Assembly (NCBI GenBank): GCA_910578455.1 | Contig: CAJTQA010000036.1 | Location: forward strand, 1 to 36,402 | DNA: 36,402 nt | From: an uncultured Dorea sp. | GTDB lineage: Bacteria; Bacillota; Clostridia; Lachnospirales; Lachnospiraceae | Reading direction: 5' to 3' | Shown: one piece after another, positions 8,101-13,418 of the stretch | Position numbering within the stretch: the first letter of the stretch is position 1 | Layout of the letters: every line of letters begins with the position of its first letter | Program-made: the position numbers and the translations under genes | Notes under the pieces: model-generated | The model's database searches: none | What the model was told of the DNA's origin: nothing | What the model saw: the letters and a program-made list of their open reading frames with translations, nothing else

Positions 8101-8546
8101 CGAAAGCACAGTACAGTAAAGACGGCGGAAAGACCTGGCAGGACAGCCCGACATTTACCGGATTGTCCGCTAACAGGGAATACACTTTCGTAGCACGTTA
8201 TGCCGAGACAGAGAACTATGAGGCCTCCGAAATCAGCGCAGGAGAGATTGCTATTACGACTAGCGAAAAGACCGATGATGATTCGAGCGTAAAGCCTAAT
8301 GCGAATGATAATAATTCAAACGGCTCTAATAATGGTTCCAATAACGGCACCAATGGAACTAACGGAAACGGCGCTAACGGCACCAATGGAACTAATGGAA
8401 ACGGCACAGATGGCTCTGGCGGAGTTCTTTCATCCGCTAAGACCGGCGACCTGAACAACATTTCATTGTGGGCTTCGCTGTTGATCATCTCTTACATTTC
8501 TTCTGCAATCATCATAAAAGGCAGAATGAAAAAGTCAAAAGCATAA
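5160..8546 (+). CDS. Large secreted repeat protein with sortase-like C-terminus (1128 aa)
   Basis: A cell-surface protein. The signal peptide is residues 1-27: Lys-rich start, hydrophobic core, probable cut after ASA. Residues about 30-230 have short beta-strand repeats with alternating Gly/Asn turns, like a beta-helix or carbohydrate-binding fold. Next come Ig-like segments (about 380-520), an Fn3-like module with the YCYSEDGEW...TTYYFLARYKQ pattern (about 530-620), further beta modules to about 845, a GGNPDDNNP repeat linker (853-896), a second Fn3-like module (about 960-1050) and an NG/NGT-rich linker. The end is AKTGD (1093-1097), a hydrophobic span (about 1101-1119) and KGRMKKSKA, shaped like a sortase signal but lacking LPxTG. 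GAGGCGAGGAG precedes the ATG. The ligand is unknown. Confidence 0.82.
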   Translation: MKTKKLFLKLFLAAFFLAGFVPKDASAVNGQTELNISQGNIYISDDKVGYGDASGVTGGFGVNDRGYTITGPSIGARTITINVSNGVDLSFEDLDMNGNCQLIVEHGNVSVKLIGNNNRIVATGTHAVELKSDSQLSFSDGQIAISGGVGKDAVHGGSLLINSGTVTLNKFGTGKPFNGTAVLISGGKLICYEDGQKTPVGEGVIIQNGGEIIAAELAEINYETGQIINIPSSVTTVKIKGGSGADITVPSNKVIDIQDEPINWFGQTLIIGRQELYIPERPKKDPGIRVSKDETVALANDGELTNINMETMEYVGPIANEMADMQELAKYIKDNRLNWQEFTSDTKSDCAPGWYYTRLKSDPIKKVFASNPVPYAKQIKQGKVIDFDLPEIEAPYGYSPAPNGALTVNNYGSDSVTINQVKLMDSTDKFTVTNDKGVIVNGRADKNSPPGTNSSITITPATDLVVGKYSAKIQIGYKIGSGNNKTTDATITFEVTRAEQNAPTDTLSVTKITHNSATLNGISKNPNNKDSDSGVEYCYSEDGEWDDSARSDKPEFSKKLKPDTTYYFLARYKQSKNYKASEPIKSDPVKTDPATYIDFDTEEFVFPYAERKYTVSAGKGTASQSITSGVDKRNKIPNSLFGKTVSITDTVTDGLQEGLVIPKIAKAPTPVAVDEKFIGDKGEITKVTTAMEYRMKLEDGSWGQWQNCQDTTIPQADPGTYQIRIRATDKAFASEIAEVTVHKGPSISVDLQGNDFEGITYGTTRTGKIIIQNHDTIPIKIEGMKLSAEGFTITEGATTIEPEAITEWQIQTKEKLNVGTYESELIVSYNDKPDDGSGDGNPDDSNPDDNNPGGNPDDNNPGGNPDDNNPGGNPDDNNPGGNPDDNNPGGNPDDNTGGTGDKDDSDPDAPTTRAQAAEREGTEEDETTGDGQEHIRETSPIAVKATVVKATQDPPPVPAEKTKTATSITLETIPNSPISGAKAQYSKDGGKTWQDSPTFTGLSANREYTFVARYAETENYEASEISAGEIAITTSEKTDDDSSVKPNANDNNSNGSNNGSNNGTNGTNGNGANGTNGTNGNGTDGSGGVLSSAKTGDLNNISLWASLLIISYISSAIIIKGRMKKSKA
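7689..7847 (+). repeat. In-frame 27-bp tandem repeat coding for GGNPDDNNP
   Basis: Four complete 27-base units (7716-7823) differ by only one or two third-position changes. A partial unit follows (7824-7847), and degenerate PDDSN/PDDNN units precede them from about 7689. They encode an acidic, Pro/Asn-rich linker in the surface protein. Near-identity of the units suggests recent slippage or expansion, so copy number may vary between strains. Confidence 0.9.
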
Positions 8547-8558
8547 TATTATCAATTA

Positions 8559-8597
8559 AGAGAGGCGTTTCACAAAAGAAACGCCTCTCTCTTTAAT
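8559..8597. terminator. Bidirectional intrinsic terminator
   Basis: A 13-base-pair stem (AGAGAGGCGTTTC / GAAACGCCTCTCT) with a six-base loop, 8559-8590. It is placed between the ends of the convergent surface-protein and ferritin-like genes. The plus side is followed by CTTTAAT, the minus side by TAATTGATAAT. The ferritin-like stop codon is only two bases away. Confidence 0.8.
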
Positions 8598-9135
8598 ACT
8601 CCAATGACCGAAGTATCATGATATGATATTCCTCATCTTTGATGATCCTGGCCAGCACAGCATTCACATAGCAATCATTCATCATCTTCATATGCATCCG
8701 ATATTGCTCTATCGCGCCCTTTTCAGCCTCTATGTCAGCGGCGATCATCCTTCCTATATTGTCCGGCATATTAAGGTACTCCGGCGTCCACTGCCTCTTC
8801 CTCCCGTTCTGGAACTTCGCCGCAAAGTCAATGTCGCCGCCAAGCAGCACAATCAGCTCACCAAGTTTCTGCAGATGCATCATCTCGGCCATCGCAATTC
8901 CCAATATCGTCTTTGCCAATGGGCACCTCTCACAGGACATCCTGTTTTCATTGTTTATATACTGGGTAATCGCAGACAGCTCCGATACCGCACCGCAGTA
9001 ATCAATGCTCAGCAGATTGGCATATGCCGGGTTTTTACCCTCCACCCGCAGCGCAGGATACGGCAAATCCACCATAATCGGCCTTACGCCTGCAAAATCA
9101 CATTCATTTGCCAGAAACGCTCTCTTCTCTTCCAT
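8593..9135 (-). CDS. Ferritin-like diiron-domain protein
   Basis: A 180-residue four-helix protein of the ferritin/rubrerythrin-like superfamily. A diiron ligand set can be read: Glu52, Glu84-x-x-His87 (EMMH), Glu138 and Glu168-x-x-His171 (EEYH). There is no rubredoxin domain, but a CERC pair (68-71) sits between helices 1 and 2. Likely roles are iron or peroxide handling, possibly in the spore or vegetative cytosol; this is inferred from the fold. The ATG at 9135 follows AGGAGAAG. The gene lies just downstream of the tRNA cluster terminator in the same direction. The CERC insertion is unlike plain ferritins. Confidence 0.75.
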   Translation of the reverse strand: MEEKRAFLANECDFAGVRPIMVDLPYPALRVEGKNPAYANLLSIDYCGAVSELSAITQYINNENRMSCERCPLAKTILGIAMAEMMHLQKLGELIVLLGGDIDFAAKFQNGRKRQWTPEYLNMPDNIGRMIAADIEAEKGAIEQYRMHMKMMNDCYVNAVLARIIKDEEYHIMILRSLEY

Positions 9136-9201
9136 AATATAATCTTCTCCTGATATAGTTCTACAGTTTAATATATTATGGTTTCAGCACATTGTGCATG
9201 C

Positions 9202-9238
9202 AAAAATACCAGACTTGCCTTGGGAGCAAACCTGGTAT
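9202..9238 (-). terminator. Terminator of the tRNA cluster
   Basis: Stem ATACCAG..TTGC pairing with GCAA..CTGGTAT, with two internal mismatches (9206-9238), followed on the minus strand by TTTTTG. It ends transcription 11 bases after tRNA-Leu. The other side also has a T-run (TCTTTTTT). Confidence 0.75.
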
Positions 9239-9248
9239 CTTTTTTAGT

Positions 9249-9328
9249 GCGGATGACAGGACTTGAACCTGCACGGGATGCCCACTAGATCCTAAGTCTA
9301 GCGCGTCTGCCAATTCCGCCACATCCGC
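9249..9328 (-). tRNA. tRNA-Leu (anticodon TAG)
   Basis: Acceptor arms GCGGATG / CATCCGC pair fully. The anticodon loop CTTAGGA gives TAG. The variable arm is longer than in class I tRNAs (class II), as expected for Leu. CCA is not encoded. Last gene of a seven-tRNA cluster. Confidence 0.95.
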
Positions 9329-9348
9329 GTATATTATCATAGTAAAAA

Positions 9349-9421
9349 TGAGCGTGCGGGGGTTCGAACCCCGGACAACTTGATTAAAAGTCAAGTGCTC
9401 TACCACCTGAGCTACACACCC
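9349..9421 (-). tRNA. tRNA-Lys (anticodon TTT)
   Basis: Anticodon loop CTTTTAA between TTGA-type stem arms gives TTT. The acceptor GGGTGTG / CACGCTC closes with two G-U wobbles. The T-arm is CGGGG-TTCGAAC-CCCCG. CCA is not encoded. Confidence 0.93.
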
Positions 9422-9429
9422 GCAAAAGC

Positions 9430-9500
9430 TGGGCTAGTTGGATTCGAACCAACGAATGCAGGAGTCAAAGTCCTGTGCCTTACCGCTTGGCGATAGCCCA
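9430..9500 (-). tRNA. tRNA-Gln (anticodon TTG)
   Basis: Acceptor TGGGCTA / TAGCCCA. The stem CAGGA/TCCTG holds loop CTTTGAC, giving TTG. The U1-A72 pair is typical of glutamine tRNAs. Confidence 0.94.
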
Positions 9501-9529
9501 ATAAATTCTTTTTATATAAAAAAAAGAAA

Positions 9530-9604
9530 GGTGGGTAAAGGGACTCGAACCCTTGATATCCAGAACCACAATCTGGCGCGCTAACCAACTGCACCATACC
9601 CACC
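9530..9604 (-). tRNA. tRNA-His (anticodon GTG)
   Basis: Loop TTGTGGT gives GTG. The acceptor GTGGGTA / TACCCAC carries the extra G(-1) at 9604, opposite C73 at 9530, the identity pair for histidyl-tRNA synthetase. Confidence 0.95.
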
Positions 9605-9659
9605 ATATTACTTGTCCGCCGTTAAGGCAGACACCTATATTAAATTTTCGTGGTTCTAA

Positions 9660-9733
9660 CGAGCCTGGGGGGATTCGAACCCTCGACCTACGGCTTAGAA
9701 GGCCGTTGCTCTATCCAGCTGAGCTACAGACTC
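9660..9733 (-). tRNA. tRNA-Arg (anticodon TCT)
   Basis: Loop CTTCTAA gives TCT. Acceptor GAGTCTG / CAGGCTC with one G-U pair, discriminator G. CCA is not encoded. Confidence 0.94.
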
Positions 9734-9792
9734 TTATAAGACCAGCTCTTAGAACTGCTTTCTTAAAACCTGCTCTCTCAAGGCTTTAAGAA

Positions 9793-9863
9793 AGCGGGTG
9801 ATGGGAATCGAACCCACGTATCTAGCTTGGAAGGCTAGTGTTCTACCATTGAACTACACCCGC
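9793..9863 (-). tRNA. tRNA-Gly (anticodon TCC)
   Basis: Acceptor GCGGGTG / CACCCGC. Loop CTTCCAA gives TCC, discriminator U. The D-arm GTTC..GAAC is typical of glycine tRNAs. Confidence 0.95.
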
Positions 9864-9875
9864 ATGAATCAACTA

Positions 9876-9950
9876 TCGGGGTGACAGGATTCGAACCTGC
9901 GACCTCCTGGTCCCAAACCAGGCGCTCTAGCCAAGCTGAGCCACACCCCG
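9876..9950 (-). tRNA. tRNA-Pro (anticodon TGG)
   Basis: Acceptor CGGGGTG / CACCCCG, with the C1-G72 pair of bacterial proline tRNAs. The loop TTTGGGA gives TGG. It is the first gene of the cluster, about 40 bases after the promoter. Confidence 0.95.
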
Positions 9951-9993
9951 TTATTTTATTGTCTACAACTTAATTCCCCGTGACACAAAACAT

Positions 9994-10022
9994 ATTATAT
10001 AGGATGGTTCCCATCTTGTCAA
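9994..10022 (-). promoter_or_regulatory. Consensus sigma-A promoter of the tRNA cluster
   Basis: Minus strand -35 TTGACA (10022-10017), a 17-base spacer, -10 TATAAT (9999-9994), all perfect. The spacer contains GATGG-GAA-CCATC, a short inverted repeat. No other clear promoter is seen inside the cluster, so all seven tRNAs are probably one transcript. Confidence 0.9.
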
Positions 10023-10082
10023 TAAAAATTTTTAATTTTTTACCATTTTTTTGTACTTTTTTGTTTTTTTGTTTTCTCTCCA

Positions 10083-10562
10083 TCACACGTACATTAGCCG
10101 GACATCTGCGTCTTTTCCCTCTTCTATCTCCATCACCATATAGGTCGCTTTCCTCCCTGCCTGGCGGGGATATGCTATGCTCCCCGGGTTCAGTACCATC
10201 ACCCCGTCTTCGACCGATAAGGACGGCTTATGCGTATGCCCGTACATCGCAATATCAGCTCCTCTTTTCTTTGCAGCTTTCCTCAGCCGTTCTTCCCCCA
10301 TAGAGACATAATAAGGGTGTCCGTGTGTGATAAACACGCGTTTCCCCTCCAGCATAAACTCCTTTTCCCGCGGAAGGTCCGAGAAAAAGTCGTTATTCCC
10401 GCTGACAATGTAGGACGGGCATCCCGCAAGCGCCTCTATATAGTCTTCTTTTCCTTCTGTGTCTCCCAGATGGATCAGTAGGTCAATGCCTTCCGTTCTC
10501 TCGATTACTTTTTCTAAATTGCGATGCGAACCATGCGTATCGCTGACAATCAAAACTCTCAT
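10083..10562 (-). CDS. YfcE/MJ0936-family metallophosphoesterase
   Basis: A 159-residue calcineurin-like phosphoesterase. The metal-binding motifs are in order: SDTHG (7-11), GD in LIHLGD, the GNND motif (SGNNDFF), THGHP and GHTH. Relatives (E. coli YfcE, B. subtilis YsnB) hydrolyse phosphodiesters in vitro with Mn2+; the in vivo substrate is unknown. It is the third gene of an operon, 6 bases after the rdgB stop. Confidence 0.9.
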   Translation of the reverse strand: MRVLIVSDTHGSHRNLEKVIERTEGIDLLIHLGDTEGKEDYIEALAGCPSYIVSGNNDFFSDLPREKEFMLEGKRVFITHGHPYYVSMGEERLRKAAKKRGADIAMYGHTHKPSLSVEDGVMVLNPGSIAYPRQAGRKATYMVMEIEEGKDADVRLMYV

Positions 10563-10568
10563 ATCCTT

Positions 10569-11195
10569 CTACCGTTTCCCTGACTCCAGTTCCCGAATAA
10601 TCCCGCGCATCTTCCTCAAGCCTTCCCCCCGATGGCTCAGCTCGTTCTTTTTCTCCGGAGAAAGCTCGGCGCTGGTACATCCATATTCCGGCAGGAAAAA
10701 TATAGGATCATATCCGAACCCATTTTTCCCTGCTATCTCATGTCCGATAATCCCTTCCATAGTACCCCGCACAATCCGGCTTGTTCCGTCCGGAAATGCA
10801 GCCGCAATCGCACAGACAAACCTTGCCGTGCGTTTCTCGTCCGGCACTCCTGCAAGCCTGTCAAGGAGCGCCCGGTTCTTAATCTCATAGGAAGTGTCTT
10901 CTCCCATGTACCTTGCCGAATAGATGCCCGGCTCTTTGTTCAGGTAATCTATCTCCAGCCCCGAATCATCTGCCAATATTACCGCCTCCCGAAATTCCGG
11001 GTTCTCTCTGGCTATTTTCGCAATCTCCTCCGCCTTAATCAGGGCATTTTCCTCAAAAGTGCTGCCATCCTCCACGACATCCGCCTTAATCCCCGCCTCC
11101 CTCTGAGAAAGGACCTGCATGCCGACATCCTTAAGGATCATTTTGATTTCTGCCATCTTATGCTCATTGCCTGTTGCAAATATTATCTTATCCAT
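10569..11195 (-). CDS. rdgB: XTP/dITP diphosphatase (RdgB/HAM1 family)
   Basis: 208 residues. It removes non-canonical purine nucleotides (XTP, dITP) by hydrolysis to the monophosphate, keeping them out of DNA and RNA. Family marks: the N-terminal IIFATGNEHKMAEI, the catalytic ILADDSGLEIDYLN stretch, GFGYDPIF and LSHRGEGLRKM near the C-terminus. It overlaps the upstream methyltransferase gene by 8 bases and is followed closely by the phosphoesterase, giving a compact operon. rdgB next to a YfcE-type gene is a common arrangement in Firmicutes. Confidence 0.96.
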   Translation of the reverse strand: MDKIIFATGNEHKMAEIKMILKDVGMQVLSQREAGIKADVVEDGSTFEENALIKAEEIAKIARENPEFREAVILADDSGLEIDYLNKEPGIYSARYMGEDTSYEIKNRALLDRLAGVPDEKRTARFVCAIAAAFPDGTSRIVRGTMEGIIGHEIAGKNGFGYDPIFFLPEYGCTSAELSPEKKNELSHRGEGLRKMRGIIRELESGKR

Positions 11196-12351
11196 TATCT
11201 TTCTCCTTTTGCTTTTTCGGCGGTTTCGGGCCTAAAAACTGATAATAGTACGTCTTTAACATGCCATTGTATATCTTTCGGTTTTTATCTGCTTTCCGCC
11301 CAAAGCATTTCTCCGTATCTTCATAGGAAGTAATCACGTATGCCGACCATGCGTCAAGACGGCAAAATCTCTCCCCCAGCGTCCGGTAAAGCTGCGGCAG
11401 GTTCTTTTTATCCTCCAGCCTCTCTCCGTAAGGCGGATTCGTTATGATAAACCCGTACTTCTTCGGATGGCTCAATTCTGCCACCGTTCTCTCCTGAAAA
11501 TGTATCAGCCGCCCTACTCCTGCCTCTTCCGCATTTTTCCGTGCAATCTTAAGCACAGAGCCGTCTGCGTCATACCCTTGTATATCCGTCTTAATCTCTG
11601 TATTTACCAGGTCATTTGCCTCATCTATAGCATCATACCAGAACTTTTTGGGGATAACTCCCGCCCAGTCCTCTGCCGTGAATGAGCGGTTCATGCCCGG
11701 AGCGATGTTCGCCGCCATCATAGCCGCTTCTATAAGAAATGTTCCGCTGCCGCAGAAGGGATCCACCAAAATCCTGTCTGCCCTCCATGGCGTGAGCATG
11801 ATAAGCGCCGCCGCAAGCGTCTCTGTAATGGGGGCCGCGCCCGACATTTCCCGGTATCCTCTCTTATGAAGAGAAATCCCCGAACTGTCTATCCCCACCG
11901 TCACGATATCTTTCATCAAAAATACCCGTATCGGATACGCTGCGCCGTCCTCCGGAAACCATTCTACATGATAGCGCTCCTGCATCCTCTTTACCATCGC
12001 TTTTTTCATGATGGACTGTATATCGGACGGGCTGAAGAGCTTACTTTTCACCGATGCAGCCTTCGCCACCCAGAACTTCCCATCCTTCGGGATATAATCC
12101 TCCCAGGGCAGTTCTTTCGTCTTGTCAAACAATTCCTCGAAGGTAACCGCGCGGAAACTTCCTACCTTAAGCAGCACCCGCTCCGCTGTCCGCAAGAATA
12201 TGTTAGCGCGGCACAGCGCCTCCTCATCCCCGTAGAACGTGACTCTCCCATCCTCCACTTCCGCGATATCATAACCCAGGTCTATGATCTCTCTTTTCAA
12301 AACCGCCTCAAGCCCAAAATGGCACGGCGCAATCAATTCCATCTTTCTCAT
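11188..12351 (-). CDS. THUMP-type class I SAM-dependent rRNA methyltransferase (RlmL N-domain/YpsC-like)
   Basis: 387 residues. An N-terminal ferredoxin-like/THUMP region (about 1-160) precedes a Rossmann methyltransferase with the SAM loop DPFCGSGTF (197-205) and the catalytic NPPYGERL motif (from 305), which marks N2-guanine or N6-adenine methylation. Best relatives are B. subtilis YpsC and the N-half of E. coli RlmL (m2G2445 of 23S rRNA); the exact base is not shown here. The ATG follows AGGGGAACAG. It heads the operon with rdgB and the phosphoesterase. The C-terminus ends in a basic tail (KPPKKQKEKDNG). Confidence 0.92.
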   Translation of the reverse strand: MRKMELIAPCHFGLEAVLKREIIDLGYDIAEVEDGRVTFYGDEEALCRANIFLRTAERVLLKVGSFRAVTFEELFDKTKELPWEDYIPKDGKFWVAKAASVKSKLFSPSDIQSIMKKAMVKRMQERYHVEWFPEDGAAYPIRVFLMKDIVTVGIDSSGISLHKRGYREMSGAAPITETLAAALIMLTPWRADRILVDPFCGSGTFLIEAAMMAANIAPGMNRSFTAEDWAGVIPKKFWYDAIDEANDLVNTEIKTDIQGYDADGSVLKIARKNAEEAGVGRLIHFQERTVAELSHPKKYGFIITNPPYGERLEDKKNLPQLYRTLGERFCRLDAWSAYVITSYEDTEKCFGRKADKNRKIYNGMLKTYYYQFLGPKPPKKQKEKDNG

Positions 12352-12387
12352 CTGTTCCCCTGCACCTCATTTACAATTACTCTCTCC

Positions 12388-12417
12388 ATCTTACTTGCTT
12401 CCACTCTCCTTTGTCAA
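12388..12417 (-). promoter_or_regulatory. Sigma-A promoter of the methyltransferase-rdgB operon
   Basis: Minus strand -35 TTGACA (12417-12412), an 18-base spacer, -10 TAAGAT (12393-12388), 37 bases before the start codon. Confidence 0.75.
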
Positions 12418-12443
12418 TCCTCAAATCCAACAAAACACGCGAA

Positions 12444-12472
12444 AGGGGATATGCCGCCATGGCATATCCCCT
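12444..12472 (-). terminator. Strong hairpin after the Asn-rich gene
   Basis: A perfect 12-base-pair stem AGGGGATATGCC / GGCATATCCCCT with a five-base loop, 17 bases past the stop of the Asn-rich gene. On the minus strand TTTCGCGTGTTTTG follows, an imperfect T-tract, so it may terminate or simply stabilise the 3' end. Confidence 0.6.
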
Positions 12473-12488
12473 CCCGCTTGAATCCAAC

Positions 12489-12668
12489 TTAGTAATTGTT
12501 GCTTGTGTTGGATGCATTCTTGTTTGTTGAATTCTGGCTGGACGCATTAGAATCAGATGCGTTCCTGTTTGTTGAATTCTGGTTGGATGCATTCTTATTG
12601 GATGCGTTCTGGTTAGATGCATTCTGGTTAGACGCATTTTTGTTAGATGAATTATAGTTCTTAGCCAT
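12489..12668 (-). CDS. Asn/Ser-rich pentapeptide-repeat small protein (59 aa), possible spore protein
   Basis: A short gene starting ATG at 12668, with TAGGAGGAATTGAC just before it. The 59-residue product is 21 Asn, 14 Ser and 8 Ala. From residue 9 it is built of nine consecutive five-residue units of the form N-[K/Q/R]-N-[A/S]-[S/T] (for example NKNAS, NQNAS, NQNST), then NTSNNY. It has five basic and one acidic residue, no Cys, and no membrane segment or signal. I do not recognise the family. Its size, charge and Asn/Gln-rich repeats recall gamma-type small acid-soluble spore proteins (SspE), though there is no sequence match. A sigma-G-like promoter lies about 33 bases upstream. The alternative reading frame gives only an implausible Arg/Thr/His-rich product. 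Confidence 0.75.
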   Translation of the reverse strand: MAKNYNSSNKNASNQNASNQNASNKNASNQNSTNRNASDSNASSQNSTNKNASNTSNNY

Positions 12669-12700
12669 GTCAATTCCTCCTAATCTTTTTGATTCGAAGT

Positions 12701-12730
12701 TATTATGTGCATATTTTAAATTTTTATGTA
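12701..12730 (-). promoter_or_regulatory. Candidate sigma-G (forespore) promoter of the Asn-rich gene
   Basis: Minus strand TACATA (12730-12725), 17 bases, CATAATA (12707-12701). From memory the sigma-G consensus is TGMATA-N17/18-CATAMTA; the -10 fits fully and the -35 five of six. The start site would fall about 20 bases before the GGAGG. A sigma-A -10 (TATAAT, 12786-12781) with a weak -35 lies further upstream and is an alternative. Confidence 0.4.
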
Positions 12731-12845
12731 ATTCATTTAAGATTTTTTTAATTTTTTGCTTGCTTTTTGTTTCTTCCTATATTATACTATTTGTTGTAGA
12801 GAGGAAACTCTTTACAACCCCTTATTAATTATTTATACTCCCCTC

Positions 12846-12877
12846 AAAAGACCGATGGTTTCCCCCATCGGTCTTTT
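12846..12877 (-). terminator. Intrinsic terminator of the DUF1700 gene
   Basis: A perfect 13-base-pair stem AAAAGACCGATGG / CCATCGGTCTTTT with a six-base loop, 31 bases past the DUF1700-type stop. The stem's own A/T end supplies a CTTTT tail on the minus strand. Confidence 0.8.
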
Positions 12878-12908
12878 ACTTTTCCCTATGCTCTTTCAGC
12901 GTTGTCTG

Positions 12909-13364
12909 TCATCGTCCTCCTCTTACCGTCCGAACGATGAATATAACTACGAGAACCGGTATCAGCACCGGAGCTACAAGGCTTACAATCCCTCCTACAA
13001 CCGTTATGATGATGAACAGGACTCCGATGACCCCCAGCAGCACCAAAAGGCCTTTTAAGAACCCTGCGCCTGCCGGCCTTCTTCCCGACGCACCTGTGGT
13101 TTCCTGCCCATATGCCTGCCCATATGCCTGCCCTTCCGCCTCGTAAGGAGCGTTTGCCCCGGCAGGAACCGATGTGTCTATGATCGTCTGGGCAATCACC
13201 CACGGGTCGCCCAGCTCTTCTATAACCTCTTCCTCGTTTCTTCCTGCCTCCGTCTCACTGCGTATATAGCCGGCATAATAATCCACATTTTCCTGTATGA
13301 CAGCTCCCGTCAGGTCATTTGCCAATGCAGTCCGCAGTTTTTCCAGAAATTCAATCTTTGTCAT
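12909..13364 (-). CDS. DUF1700/HAAS-type membrane protein
   Basis: 151 residues. The N-terminal 55 residues (MTKIEFLEKLRTAL ... EEEVIEELGDP) match the helical HAAS/DUF1700 pattern with YYAGYI and a Glu-rich turn ending in LGDPW. A Gln/Gly/Ala linker (QAYGQAYGQ) follows, then two hydrophobic spans (about 102-124 and 128-147) and a short RTVRGGR tail. DUF1700 proteins are often partnered with PadR regulators; none is adjacent here. Function unknown. It follows glnN by 54 bases on the same strand without a clear terminator, so it may be co-transcribed. Confidence 0.8.
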   Translation of the reverse strand: MTKIEFLEKLRTALANDLTGAVIQENVDYYAGYIRSETEAGRNEEEVIEELGDPWVIAQTIIDTSVPAGANAPYEAEGQAYGQAYGQETTGASGRRPAGAGFLKGLLVLLGVIGVLFIIITVVGGIVSLVAPVLIPVLVVIFIVRTVRGGR

Positions 13365-13418
13365 GTAATCTTCTCACTTTCCCAAACCGCACTTTTACGG
13401 CTCTATCCATATCTCAGT

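Noticed and set aside
7643..8185. Open frames antisense to the surface protein repeats
   Set aside because: They are shadows of a repetitive coding frame, lack a ribosome binding site and have low-complexity product.
9176..9789. Small frames across the tRNA cluster
   Set aside because: They lie on tRNA sequence and have no start sites.
12377..12673. 98-residue Arg/Thr/His-rich open frame
   Set aside because: It is a shifted frame across the Asn-rich repeat gene and its terminator. The correct frame has the GGAGG, a regular repeat, and a stop before the hairpin.
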